DNA from: an uncultured Butyricicoccus sp.
GTDB lineage: Bacteria; Bacillota; Clostridia; Oscillospirales; Butyricicoccaceae
Direction: 5' to 3'
DNA length: 16,813 bases
Assembly: GCA_900544475.1 (NCBI GenBank)
Contig: UQVU01000027.1
Location: 1-16,813 of the forward strand
The notes beneath the pieces were generated by a model that did not search any database, was not told where the DNA came from, and saw only the letters and a program-made list of their open reading frames with translations. Below are positions 1 through 7,332 of this stretch, piece by piece. The translations under genes were made by a program, and so were the position numbers. Numbering within the stretch: position 1 is the first letter of the stretch; the number at the start of each line of letters is the position of its first letter.

Positions 1-54
1 AGTTGGGGAGTCGCAAGAGGGGATAGGAAACCTTGGTGTCCTATCCCCTTTTGC
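1..54. repeat. Terminal hairpin repeat, left copy
   Basis: The arm GCAAGAGGGGATAGG (13-27) pairs with CCTATCCCCTTTTGC (40-54): 15 pairs with one G-U wobble. The loop begins AAACC and ends GGTGT. A second copy in the same orientation lies at 16745-16811. Between the copies the stem bases differ, but pairing is kept. This is a dispersed structured repeat; its function is unknown. Confidence 0.75.
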
Positions 55-228
55 CCCCTGCCGCCGGGCGGCGGCAATGCCCCGCCCTCCGAGGGCGAAA
101 CTCCCCCGTCCCCGGGATTGGGGACAGCTCTCGCCTCCTGCGTCAGGCCGCAGAATCGGCGTATCGTTCGCGCTCTCCCTTGGAGGGAGAAAAGGTTGGC
201 TGCCGCCCGGATAAACGGCAGTCACCGT
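55..228. other. GC-rich intergenic palindromic tract, no gene seen
   Basis: This tract follows the 3' end of the AraC gene. It contains short palindromes, including a GCCGCC/GGCGGC repeat near 60-76 and a perfect TCTCCCT-tgg-AGGGAGA hairpin at 174-190. I see no credible coding frame with a ribosome binding site and no U-run terminator. It resembles the dispersed 'TCTCCC...GGGAGA' intergenic repeats common in clostridial gut genomes. That comparison is from memory and was not searched. Confidence 0.45.
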
Positions 229-1080
229 TCACTTGTGGTACACATATTCCTTCCGGAAGGTTCTCGGCGACATACCGACCGCCTTGGAAAACTGCGCGTT
301 GAAGTGGCTCGGATTGTCATATCCGACCTGCGCCGCGATGCGCGTCACCGGCAGGTCGGTCGTAATCAGCAGCGTCTGCGCTTCCCCGATGCGGCGGCGC
401 AGCACATATTGCAGCGGCGAGTAGCCGGTCACATCCTTGCATACGTGCGCCAGATAGTACGGACTGACGTGCAGTGCGTCCGCCATGCTCTGGAGCGAAA
501 AATCCTCGGAAAAATGGCTGTCGATGTAGTCCTTGATGCGCTGCGCGAACACGTTTCCGCCCCGGTTGCCGTCCTGCGCCGCAGCGGCGAGAAACTGCTG
601 CACAAGCGTCAGCAGCGCCATCAGCAGATGATGCGCCCCATCGTCGTTTCCCGCGGTCAGCTCGCCGTACAGCACATCGTACAGCCGCTCCAGCCGCACG
701 GTCTGCTCCTCGGTCAGCGGACAGACCGGCGACGCCTCGTCAGGGATAAGCGCGTTCTCGCGCAGTCCGGGTACGTTCAGTCCGCCGAGCGCCAGACTGA
801 AGGACGCGACCGGCCGGTCCGGTCCGGACGGCTCATCGTGCACCACACGGCTGTTGTAGATGAACAGGTCGCCCCGCCGCGCGTCATACGGCATTCCGCC
901 GACAAAATACCGGCTCTCGCCGCCCCGCACCAGTACGATCTCCACCAGATCATCATGCGCGTGCATGACGCGCGGATGCGCCGAAGCCTCAGCGTCCGTC
1001 CGGCTGACCGAAAACAGGCGCGGCGCACGGGTCAGCCCGAACGGCGGCTCATACTCCTTTTTCACAAAGCACTGTATCAT
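229..1080 (-). CDS. AraC/XylS-family transcriptional regulator with N-terminal cupin-like sensor domain
   Basis: A 283-residue cytoplasmic DNA-binding regulator with the usual AraC layout. The N-terminal half (about 35-100) is cupin-like: HAHDDLVEIVLVRGG is followed by a GDLFIY strand and VVHDE, as in sugar-sensing members. The C-terminal 100 residues hold two helix-turn-helix units, near 194-215 (SLQSMADALHVSPYYLAHVCK) and 244-265. The family signature VGYDNPSHFNAQFSKAVGMS is followed by PRTFRK. The length is typical and the domains are complete. The start is ATG at 1080, with a modest AAAGGAC site 8 bases upstream. It is divergent from the phosphosugar mutase gene, with about 290 bases between them, so it might sense a sugar or regulate that neighbour. 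That is inference; the ligand and targets cannot be read from the sequence. Confidence 0.93.
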   Translation of the reverse strand: MIQCFVKKEYEPPFGLTRAPRLFSVSRTDAEASAHPRVMHAHDDLVEIVLVRGGESRYFVGGMPYDARRGDLFIYNSRVVHDEPSGPDRPVASFSLALGGLNVPGLRENALIPDEASPVCPLTEEQTVRLERLYDVLYGELTAGNDDGAHHLLMALLTLVQQFLAAAAQDGNRGGNVFAQRIKDYIDSHFSEDFSLQSMADALHVSPYYLAHVCKDVTGYSPLQYVLRRRIGEAQTLLITTDLPVTRIAAQVGYDNPSHFNAQFSKAVGMSPRTFRKEYVYHK

Positions 1081-1115
1081 GGGTTTTTCGTCCTTTTCGT
1101 ACTCGTATTACTGCT

Positions 1116-1144
1116 ATCGTAGCATATCGCGCCGCATTCCGCAA
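1116..1144 (-). promoter_or_regulatory. Sigma-A-type promoter of the AraC-family gene
   Basis: On the minus strand, TTGCGG (1144-1139) is followed by a 17-base spacer and TACGAT (1121-1116). This lies 36 bases upstream of the ATG at 1080. Both boxes are close to consensus. Confidence 0.6.
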
Positions 1145-1273
1145 GGGACAGTGCCTCGCCGCCTGTCTGCCGCTTCCATACATTTCCTGATAAACTGCAC
1201 AAAGAAAAACGCGCAGAACTGTGCACAAAGACAGAGCTCCTTGGGAGATTTTTATAAAACGCGCAAAATCCCC

Positions 1274-1301
1274 TTGCATTGACAGGCAAATATCGTATAA
1301 T
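1274..1301 (+). promoter_or_regulatory. Sigma-A-type promoter of the phosphosugar mutase gene
   Basis: TTGCAT (1274-1279), a 16-base spacer and a perfect TATAAT (1296-1301) lie 68 bases before the ATG at 1370. A TTGACA at 1280-1285 is only 10 bases from the -10 box, too close to serve as its -35. The leader can form a TTCGGC/GCCGAA stem (1314-1319 with 1339-1344). Confidence 0.65.
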
Positions 1302-1369
1302 TTAGATAGAGGTTTCGGCACGCGGCGAGAGAGCGCCCGCCGAAGCAAATATCAGGAGAGGTGATAGAC

Positions 1370-3097
1370 ATGGATTTCATGACTGAATACAAGCACTGGC
1401 TGGAGAGCGGCGCGCTGAGCGCAGAGGAACACGCGGAACTTGAGTCGGTTGCAGATAATAACGAGGAGATCGAGAGCCGCTTCTATGCGCCGCTGTCGTT
1501 CGGCACCGCCGGCCTGCGCGGCGTTCTGGGCGTCGGCCTCAACCGCATGAACCGCTTTACCGTCGGTCAGGCCGCACAGGGCCTCGCAAAGCTCATCGTT
1601 TCGAACGGCCCGGATGCAATGGAGCGCGGCGTCGCCATCGCTTACGACTCCCGCCATTTCTCGCCCGAGTTCGCAAAGCAGTCCGCCTGCATCCTCGCCG
1701 CAAACGGCATCAAGGCGCTGCTGTTCGATGAACTGCGCCCGACCCCGGAGCTGTCCTTCGCAGTCCGTCACTACGGCTGCATCGCAGGCATCAACATCAC
1801 CGCATCCCACAACCCGAAGGAATACAACGGCTACAAGGTCTACTGGGAGGACGGCGCACAGCTGCCCCCGGCTGAGGCCGACGTTGTCGCGAAGGAAATG
1901 GCCGCGACCGATATTTTCACCGGCGTTAAGACCATGGACTTCGATGAGGCCGTAGGGAGCGGCATGATCCGTATGCTCGGCAAGGACACCGACGAGGCGT
2001 ACCTCGGCGAGGTCATCAAGGTTGCCGTCAACCCGGACTGCGTAAAGCAGGTTGCAGACGATTTCAAGCTCGTTTACACCCCGTTCCACGGCGCAGGCTA
2101 TCGTCTGGTTCCGGAAATTCTCCGCCGCCTCGGCTACAAGCACATTATCTGCGAGCCGGAGCAGATGAAGATTGACGGCGATTTCCCGACCGTCAAGAAC
2201 CCGAACCCGGAGTACAAGGAAGGCTTCTATCTGGCTATCGACCTCGCCAAGAAGAACGACGTTGACCTCATCATCGGCACCGACCCGGACGCAGACCGCA
2301 CCGGCATCGTGCTCAAGGACAAGTCCGGCGAGTACGTCACCCTGTCGGGCAACCAGGTCGGCGTGCTGCTCACCGATTACATCATCACCGCGAAGAAGCT
2401 GACGAACACCATGCCGACGCATCCGGCGGTCCTCAAGTCCATCGTTACCACCGAAATGGCGCGTGCGGCGGCCGAGAAGAACGGCGTTGAGTGCTTCGAG
2501 ACCTTCACCGGCTTCAAGTTCCTCGCCGAGAAGATCAAGCAGTTCGAAAAGGACGGCTCGCACGAGTACATCTTTGCGTTCGAGGAGTCCTACGGCTATC
2601 TGTGCGGTGACTACGCACGCGACAAGGACGCCGTCACCGCTTCCATGCTGATTGCCGAGATGGCGGCTTACTACCGCACGCAGGGCAAGACCCTCTATGA
2701 CGCAATGGAGGAGATGTACGAGAAGTACGGATACTACTGCGAGCAGACCATCTCGATCACCATGCCGGGCGTTTCCGGCCTTCAGCGCATGAAGGAGCTT
2801 ATGCAGGAGCTGCGCGACAAGCCGCTGACCGTTGTCGGCCCGGACAAGGTGCTGTACACCCGCGATTACATGCCGGGTACCCGCACCTGCATGGCAGACG
2901 GCAAGGCTGAGGAAATCGAGCTTAAGGGTCAGAACGTTATGTACTACGAGCTGGAGGGCGGCACGACCTTTATCATTCGTCCGTCCGGCACCGAGCCGAA
3001 GGTCAAGGTCTACATCATGGCCAAGGGCGCAGATAAGGCGGAAGCTGCCGCAAAGGTAGACGTTCTCGCCGCTGCGGCAAAGGAAATCGTAAAGTAA
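1370..3097 (+). CDS. pgcA: Phosphosugar mutase (alpha-phosphoglucomutase/phosphomannomutase family)
   Basis: A cytoplasmic enzyme that interconverts hexose 1- and 6-phosphates, linking glycolysis to nucleotide-sugar and cell-wall or glycogen precursors. All landmark motifs of the alpha-D-phosphohexomutase superfamily are present, numbered from the ATG. NITASHNPKEYNGYKVY contains the catalytic serine near residue 146. GTDPDADR (303-310) is the Mg-binding loop. FEESYGY (about 404-410) is the sugar-recognition loop. RPSGTEPKVKVY (from 537) is the phosphate-binding loop. The 575 residues match the long Firmicutes PgcA-type enzymes. ATG 1370 is preferred because AGGAGAGG (1354-1361) lies 8 bases upstream; the in-frame GTG at 1361 overlaps that site. 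It is monocistronic, followed by a strong hairpin. Whether glucose or another hexose is preferred cannot be told from sequence. Confidence 0.95.
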   Translation: MDFMTEYKHWLESGALSAEEHAELESVADNNEEIESRFYAPLSFGTAGLRGVLGVGLNRMNRFTVGQAAQGLAKLIVSNGPDAMERGVAIAYDSRHFSPEFAKQSACILAANGIKALLFDELRPTPELSFAVRHYGCIAGINITASHNPKEYNGYKVYWEDGAQLPPAEADVVAKEMAATDIFTGVKTMDFDEAVGSGMIRMLGKDTDEAYLGEVIKVAVNPDCVKQVADDFKLVYTPFHGAGYRLVPEILRRLGYKHIICEPEQMKIDGDFPTVKNPNPEYKEGFYLAIDLAKKNDVDLIIGTDPDADRTGIVLKDKSGEYVTLSGNQVGVLLTDYIITAKKLTNTMPTHPAVLKSIVTTEMARAAAEKNGVECFETFTGFKFLAEKIKQFEKDGSHEYIFAFEESYGYLCGDYARDKDAVTASMLIAEMAAYYRTQGKTLYDAMEEMYEKYGYYCEQTISITMPGVSGLQRMKELMQELRDKPLTVVGPDKVLYTRDYMPGTRTCMADGKAEEIELKGQNVMYYELEGGTTFIIRPSGTEPKVKVYIMAKGADKAEAAAKVDVLAAAAKEIVK

Positions 3098-3129
3098 GCG
3101 CCGCAGAAAAGTAAACACAAACACAAAGA

Positions 3130-3170
3130 GCGGCCCGGTGCAGGGGAAAATTCCTTTTGCACCGGGCCGC
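3130..3170. terminator. Strong hairpin between convergent genes, likely terminator
   Basis: GCGGCCCGGTGCA (3130-3142) and TGCACCGGGCCGC (3158-3170) form a perfect 13-pair stem with an A/T-rich loop. It lies between the mutase (plus) and the VWA gene (minus), which converge here. There is no long U-run on either side, so termination efficiency is uncertain. Confidence 0.6.
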
Positions 3171-3171
3171 G

Positions 3172-3211
3172 GAATTTGCTTCGCAAATTCTTGCCCGCTT
3201 CCGCGTGCGGG
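3172..3211 (+). repeat. Two-hairpin repeat resembling the end of the intergenic six-hairpin element
   Basis: GAATTTGC-ttc-GCAAATTC (3172-3190) is the same stem as at 11073-11091 and 13142-13160. A CCCGC/GCGGG hairpin (3194-3211) follows. The order matches the last two stems of the element at 13001-13183, but the linker and second stem differ. It is a fragment at best. Confidence 0.45.
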
Positions 3212-3230
3212 ACGCGGGGATAGCGGTCGA

Positions 3231-4514
3231 TTACGCTGTAATTATCTCGTCCTCGCGGAGAATGACGCGGATGCCCCAGGGAGGGACGCTGTCCGGCCAT
3301 GCCTCGCCCTCAAGCATGACAAAGGCGGCGTCGTACTTCGGGCGCTTTTTCGGGTAGAGGCCGAGGCCGTCCGTGAAGTACAGCAGGCCGCGCAGCGAGT
3401 GGAACGCGCCCTCGGCAACCAGCCTGTCCACGTGCTCGAAAACCGGGCGGAAGTCGGTCGCGGACTGGCCGATCAGCTCGAAATGCGCCATGTAGTCGGC
3501 GAATTCCTTCGCATTGTGGATCATCTTATCCGAGCGCAGCCGGTCGTCGCACTGGAGAATGCGCAGGTTGATGCGGCGGAAAAAGCTCGTGTTCTGCTGG
3601 AGCAGCTCGCAGGTCTTTTCGAGAAAGGCGCGGACAAGCTCGCCCGAGGTGGACATCGAGGTGTCGATGGCGATGACGAAATCCTCGATTTTCCGCGTTT
3701 CGCGTGTTTCAAGAGGCTCGATGAGCGGCATATTGCCGTAATGGCGCAGGCCGTAGGCGTAGTAGCCGTAGTCGAACGAGTCCGCGTCTACGGCGGTTTC
3801 CTCGCGCAGGGCAGAAAAACGGCGCAGAAACGCGCGGTAGTCGGTCGTCCGGCGCGCGGAGACGGCGAGCTGCTCGCGCACGGCCTCGCCGCCGGTCGCC
3901 TCGTTTGCGAAAACGGTTTCCATGGCGGTGCGGGTGCGCTCGGCCTGCTGCTGCCAGCGGCGGTCCTGACCGTCGTCGCTGTCCTCCGGCCAGAGCGTGT
4001 GTTCATCGACCGCAAAAACGCGCGTGAGCGTTGCGCAGTCGTAGGAATTGAGCCGTTCGCGGCGGAAATGGCGGTAGACCGCCTCGGCCGTCAGCACGGG
4101 CATCTGCTCGCGGAGCGAGCGGTAGAGGTTTTCACGGCGCACCGAGGGCTTATCCGGCGCAAGACAGCGGTAGTTCAGGCTGTCGAGCATACTCTCGACC
4201 GCAATATCGCACGCAAGCGACCACAAATCGCGGTCACGGCCGTGCATTTTCGCCGGATGGCGCAGCAGACAGTGAAAGACCGTGTGCATATAGGCGCGGT
4301 TGACGCTCGTGCGGCTGCGCTCGAAGTGCTGCGCGAGCCACGCGCCGCTGAAAAAGAGCGACTTCGCATCGGTTGCGAGCGAACTTGTGTCGAAGCCGTC
4401 CCGGACAGGAAGCGAAGCCAGCGCTCCATCGAGAAACGGCAGGTTCATATAAAGCTCGCTCCGCGCGGAAAACAGGATTTCGCGGCCGATTTCGGCCCAT
4501 CTTGCGGACTGCAT
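3231..4514 (-). CDS. VWA-like domain protein with degenerate DUF2201-type metallopeptidase-like N-terminus
   Basis: A 427-residue soluble protein of the COG3864 type. The C-terminal VWA domain (about 277-423) has a MIDAS metal site, DTSMS (284-288), with the supporting threonine in SATDFRP (T353) and a TDG turn (381-383). Such domains bind Mg and a partner protein. The N-terminal part has the helical pattern of DUF2201_N: HTVFHCLLRH (77-86), then DLWSLACDIAVE. Many relatives read HExxH there; here threonine replaces the glutamate, so peptidase activity is unlikely. The start is ATG 4514, with AGGAGGG 9 bases upstream overlapping the stop of the preceding LRR gene (15-base gap). The two genes form an operon divergent from a MoxR-like ATPase, the classic AAA/VWA partnership. 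The joint role, probably remodelling a target complex, is inferred. Confidence 0.85.
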   Translation of the reverse strand: MQSARWAEIGREILFSARSELYMNLPFLDGALASLPVRDGFDTSSLATDAKSLFFSGAWLAQHFERSRTSVNRAYMHTVFHCLLRHPAKMHGRDRDLWSLACDIAVESMLDSLNYRCLAPDKPSVRRENLYRSLREQMPVLTAEAVYRHFRRERLNSYDCATLTRVFAVDEHTLWPEDSDDGQDRRWQQQAERTRTAMETVFANEATGGEAVREQLAVSARRTTDYRAFLRRFSALREETAVDADSFDYGYYAYGLRHYGNMPLIEPLETRETRKIEDFVIAIDTSMSTSGELVRAFLEKTCELLQQNTSFFRRINLRILQCDDRLRSDKMIHNAKEFADYMAHFELIGQSATDFRPVFEHVDRLVAEGAFHSLRGLLYFTDGLGLYPKKRPKYDAAFVMLEGEAWPDSVPPWGIRVILREDEIITA

Positions 4515-4529
4515 GGCGGTTTTCCCTCC

Positions 4530-5504
4530 TTAAAGGTCGTAGTTTTTCGCTCTGCCGCGTGTCGGCGCGGGGGCGTTCGCCGCAAGCAGCACGGTGAGCG
4601 CGGCGGTCTGACCGGACTCGCGGGCGGCGTTGCAGGCGGCGTCCGTGTCAGCGGGGGAGAGTACCCCGAGCGACAGCAGGAAGTGCAGCGCGGTGCTGTC
4701 GCCTCTCTGCGCAAGCGTGCAGGCGAGCGGGCGGCCGTGCGCCCGGAGAACGGCGAGGTAGTCCTCGCGTGCGCTGTCCGAGAGTGCGAACGGCGCGGCA
4801 AGCCGGCGCACCGCGACCCGGGCCGCGACCGAAAAATCGTGCCGCTCGGCAAGCTCGGACAGGGCGCGGTCGTACTGGCGGAGGTTCAGCACCGCCCCGT
4901 CAAAGCACTGGCGGTAGCTGTACCCGGCGCCGTGAATGCGGCGCTGAAAGATGTGCGCCGGGCTTAAATCCTCAAGCTCCTCGGTGTACGCCGGGAACAG
5001 CAGCGGCGTTGCCTCGCCGTTCTGCTCGAAGCGGACGTCCAGCTCGGCGGCGGTTTCACCGAGGATTTTCGGCAGGCAGGTCGCGCTGCCGGGCGAAGCG
5101 AGCAGGGTCACGCGGCGCAGACTGCGGCAGTTCATCAGCGAGCCGCCGTCAAACGCCGAAACGCTTTTTGTCATGGTCAGCTCCTCGAGGGCACGGCAGT
5201 TGTAGAACGCATAGCTTCCGACCGTTTTCAGCTGACTCGGGAGCGTTACCGCACGGATGCTGTCCGCCTGATGGACGGGGAGAGCGCCGCCGCAGGTGAC
5301 GCGGACGGAAAACGTCTTTTCGCCCGCAAGGTCGGGGGCGCGGCCGGAGAGCGCGTATTTCCCGAGCGAGATAACGGGTGCGCCGTCAACCTCGTCCGGC
5401 AGAAGCACGACCGGGTCGCGCGTTTCGCACCGCAGAATGCTCACTCCGTCCGCCTGCTCCCGGCAGGTCAGCAGCATTTCGTTTTCTCCGTCCATGCACC
5501 GCAT
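4530..5504 (-). CDS. Leucine-rich-repeat (BspA-like LRR_5) protein with ankyrin-like C-terminus
   Basis: 324 residues, with no signal peptide or membrane segment, so it is probably cytoplasmic. Residues about 84-136 carry LRR_5/BspA-type repeats: ITLPSQLKTVGSYAFYNC style, seen as AVTLPSQLKTVGSYAFYNCR, then LEELTMTKSVSAFDGGSLMNC, then LRRVTLL. The C-terminal part (about 240-312) has two helix pairs of ankyrin-like spacing, CTLAQRGDSTALHFLLSLGV and ACNAARESGQTAALTVLLAA. Both are protein-protein interaction folds; no catalytic motif is seen. The start is ATG 5504, with AAGGAG 8 bases upstream. It is the first gene of the operon with the VWA gene and is driven by the promoter at 5540-5568. It could be an adaptor for the AAA/VWA pair. 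That role is inference. Confidence 0.75.
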   Translation of the reverse strand: MRCMDGENEMLLTCREQADGVSILRCETRDPVVLLPDEVDGAPVISLGKYALSGRAPDLAGEKTFSVRVTCGGALPVHQADSIRAVTLPSQLKTVGSYAFYNCRALEELTMTKSVSAFDGGSLMNCRSLRRVTLLASPGSATCLPKILGETAAELDVRFEQNGEATPLLFPAYTEELEDLSPAHIFQRRIHGAGYSYRQCFDGAVLNLRQYDRALSELAERHDFSVAARVAVRRLAAPFALSDSAREDYLAVLRAHGRPLACTLAQRGDSTALHFLLSLGVLSPADTDAACNAARESGQTAALTVLLAANAPAPTRGRAKNYDL

Positions 5505-5539
5505 GAGAACCGCTCCTTTTCGCGTTATTTTCTCCTGAA

Positions 5540-5568
5540 ATTATAGCACGCGCGGCGCACGGGGGCAA
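5540..5568 (-). promoter_or_regulatory. Sigma-A promoter of the LRR-VWA operon
   Basis: On the minus strand, TTGCCC (5568-5563), a 17-base spacer and a perfect TATAAT (5545-5540) lie 35 bases upstream of ATG 5504. Its -35 box is 8 bases from the -35 box of the opposite promoter. Confidence 0.75.
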
Positions 5569-5576
5569 GGCGGCAC

Positions 5577-5605
5577 TTGTGCGGAAGGGGGCGGCGTGGT
5601 ATAGT
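5577..5605 (+). promoter_or_regulatory. Sigma-A promoter of the MoxR-like ATPase gene
   Basis: TTGTGC (5577-5582), a 17-base spacer and TATAGT (5600-5605) lie 34 bases before ATG 5640. It is arranged back to back with the minus-strand promoter at 5540-5568. Confidence 0.7.
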
Positions 5606-5639
5606 AGAGGCAGAAAAATACGAGCCGAGGTGCTTTTTC

Positions 5640-7124
5640 ATGAATATAAAACGAGCGAAGCAGGAGATAAAGAACGCGCTGCGTGCGTATCTCGCGAAGG
5701 ACGAATTCGGGGCGTGGCGCATTCCGTCTATCCGGCAGCGTCCGGTGCTGCTCATCGGCCCGCCGGGCATCGGCAAGACTCAGATCATGCAGCAGATCGC
5801 GGAGGAGACCGGCGTGGGTCTGGTGTCCTACACGCTCACCCACCACACGCGCCAGTCCGCGCTCGGTCTGCCGTTTATCGAAAAGGTGCGTCTGGGCGGC
5901 GAGGAACGCACAGTAACGAGCTACACCATGAGCGAGATTATCGCCTCAGTCTACCGCGAGATCGAGCGCACGGGCGTTTCCGAGGGCATTCTGTTCCTCG
6001 ACGAGATCAACTGCATTTCGGAAACGCTGACGCCGATGATGCTTCAGTTCCTGCAATGCAAGACCTTCGGCAATCAGCAGCTTCCGGAGGGCTGGATGGT
6101 CGTGGCGGCAGGCAATCCGCCCGAATATAACAAATCCGTGCGCGAATTTGACGTTGTGACGCTCGACCGCGTCAAGAAAATCGACATCGAGGAGGATTTC
6201 GGCGTCTGGAAGGAATACGCCGGAAAACGCGGCATTCACGGCGCGATCCTGTCCTATCTGGAAATCCGGCGCGACAATTTCTACCGCGTGGAAACGACGG
6301 CGGACGGCATTCAGTTCGTCACCGCGCGCGGCTGGGAGGATCTGTCTGAAATGATGCAGACCTGCGAAACGCTCGGCATTCCGGTAGACCGTCAGGTCAT
6401 CGAGCAGTATCTTCAGCTGCCGCAGATCGCGGCGGATTTCGCGAATTACCTTGAGCTTTACGCGAAATACCGCGAGGTCTACCGCGTAGACGAAATCGCA
6501 AACGGCACATGGGAAAAGGTACGCGCCGCCGAGCTGCGCGACGCGCCGTTCGACGAAAAGCTCGGCGTGCTCGGTCTGCTGCTGTCGCGGCTCGCGGAAA
6601 CTGCACGCACGACTTACCGGCAGGACGCGCTGACCGATGCGCTGCACGCCGACCTGCTCTCTGTCCGCGATGGCGAAAAAACGCTCGGCACGCTGCTTGA
6701 CGAGAAACGCGAAGCGCTTCAGCGCCGCCGCTCCTCCTCGACCGACCGGGATGCGCTGTTTGTCGCGGCGCGGGAGGTCGAAAAGCTGGACGGCTACCGC
6801 CAGACGCTCGCGCTCGAAAAAACGCCGCGCGGACAGGCATTCGACCGGCTGAAAGAGCTGTTTTCCGCCGAGGTCGAAAGCCGCGCCGCCGCCGCCGACC
6901 GCACGGACGCCGCGCTCACCCATGCGTTCGCCTTCCTCGACGAGGCCATTCCCGACTCGCAGGAAATGGTGCTGTTCGCGACCGAGCTGACCGCGAACTG
7001 GTTCACCTCGTGGTTTATCCAGAATTTCGGCTGCGACGCCTATTTCGCCCACAACAAAAAGCTGCTGTTCGACGATACCCGGGCGCAGCTTTTGCAGGAT
7101 ATTGACGCGGCGAAACGCGAATAA
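5640..7124 (+). CDS. MoxR-like AAA+ ATPase
   Basis: A 494-residue ATPase. Walker A is GPPGIGKT (40-47), Walker B is LFLDEIN (118-124), and a sensor-1 region AGNPPEYN lies near 157-164. A VTARGWEDL segment sits where sensor-2/lid sequences are expected. The stretch THHTRQSALGLPFIEK replaces the 'DLLGLP' loop typical of MoxR proteins. The C-terminal 220 residues are helical, charged and not recognisable; they are probably the partner-binding part. Family members act as chaperone-like motors with VWA proteins, and the divergent operon supplies one. The start is ATG 5640, with GAGG 9 bases upstream; an in-frame TTG at 5577 lies inside the promoter and is rejected. The substrate is unknown. It is cytoplasmic. 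Confidence 0.9.
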   Translation: MNIKRAKQEIKNALRAYLAKDEFGAWRIPSIRQRPVLLIGPPGIGKTQIMQQIAEETGVGLVSYTLTHHTRQSALGLPFIEKVRLGGEERTVTSYTMSEIIASVYREIERTGVSEGILFLDEINCISETLTPMMLQFLQCKTFGNQQLPEGWMVVAAGNPPEYNKSVREFDVVTLDRVKKIDIEEDFGVWKEYAGKRGIHGAILSYLEIRRDNFYRVETTADGIQFVTARGWEDLSEMMQTCETLGIPVDRQVIEQYLQLPQIAADFANYLELYAKYREVYRVDEIANGTWEKVRAAELRDAPFDEKLGVLGLLLSRLAETARTTYRQDALTDALHADLLSVRDGEKTLGTLLDEKREALQRRRSSSTDRDALFVAAREVEKLDGYRQTLALEKTPRGQAFDRLKELFSAEVESRAAAADRTDAALTHAFAFLDEAIPDSQEMVLFATELTANWFTSWFIQNFGCDAYFAHNKKLLFDDTRAQLLQDIDAAKRE

Positions 7125-7132
7125 AAATTCGA

Positions 7133-7201
7133 GAAACCCTGCCGAAGGACGCGAAAGCCGCCTTTTCGGCGGGGTTTCCGTGCATGGTCAAAAGATTGAC
7201 C
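7133..7201 (+). terminator. Hairpins after the ATPase gene, possible terminator
   Basis: GAAACCCTGCCG (7133-7144) pairs with CGGCGGGGTTTC (7167-7178): 12 pairs with one wobble. The internal sequence also allows a competing CCGCC/GGCGG hairpin (7158-7172). A second perfect hairpin, GGTCAA-aaga-TTGACC, follows at 7186-7201. There is no U-run, so this may be a weak terminator or a structured 3' end. Confidence 0.45.
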
Positions 7202-7212
7202 ACCCGAAACGC

Positions 7213-7241
7213 TTGACAAAACGCAGATTTCTTCCTATTCT
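7213..7241 (+). promoter_or_regulatory. Consensus-like promoter of the tail-fibre-like gene
   Basis: A perfect TTGACA (7213-7218), a 17-base spacer and TATTCT (7236-7241). The leader of about 85 bases contains a perfect 7-pair hairpin, ACTTCAT/ATGAAGT (7249-7268). Confidence 0.7.
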
Positions 7242-7332
7242 TAGGCTTACTTCATGGGGAAATGAAGTGAAATGCGATGCGTTCCGTATCTGCCGGCGGA
7301 GCGCGGACACAGCGAACAGGAGGGTATTATTT

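Noticed and set aside
1352..3124. Long minus-strand open frame opposite the phosphosugar mutase (590 codons)
   Set aside because: It is a mirror frame of a GC-rich gene; the plus-strand product has all mutase motifs and a ribosome site.
3138..4967. Long plus-strand open frame opposite the VWA and LRR genes
   Set aside because: It spans a gene boundary on the other strand, is very rich in Arg/Ala/Gly, and has no ribosome site or recognisable motif.
7133..7178. Possible cyclic-di-GMP riboswitch, prompted by the text AAGGACGCGAAAGCC
   Set aside because: Only a short resemblance to GGGACGCAAAGCC; the required surrounding stems and GG-CC receptor are missing, and it lies 3' of a gene before a new promoter.
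7102..7332. N-terminal extension of the tail-fibre-like gene
   Set aside because: It begins inside the ATPase gene and crosses hairpins and the promoter; ATG 7333 has AGGAGGG at ideal spacing.
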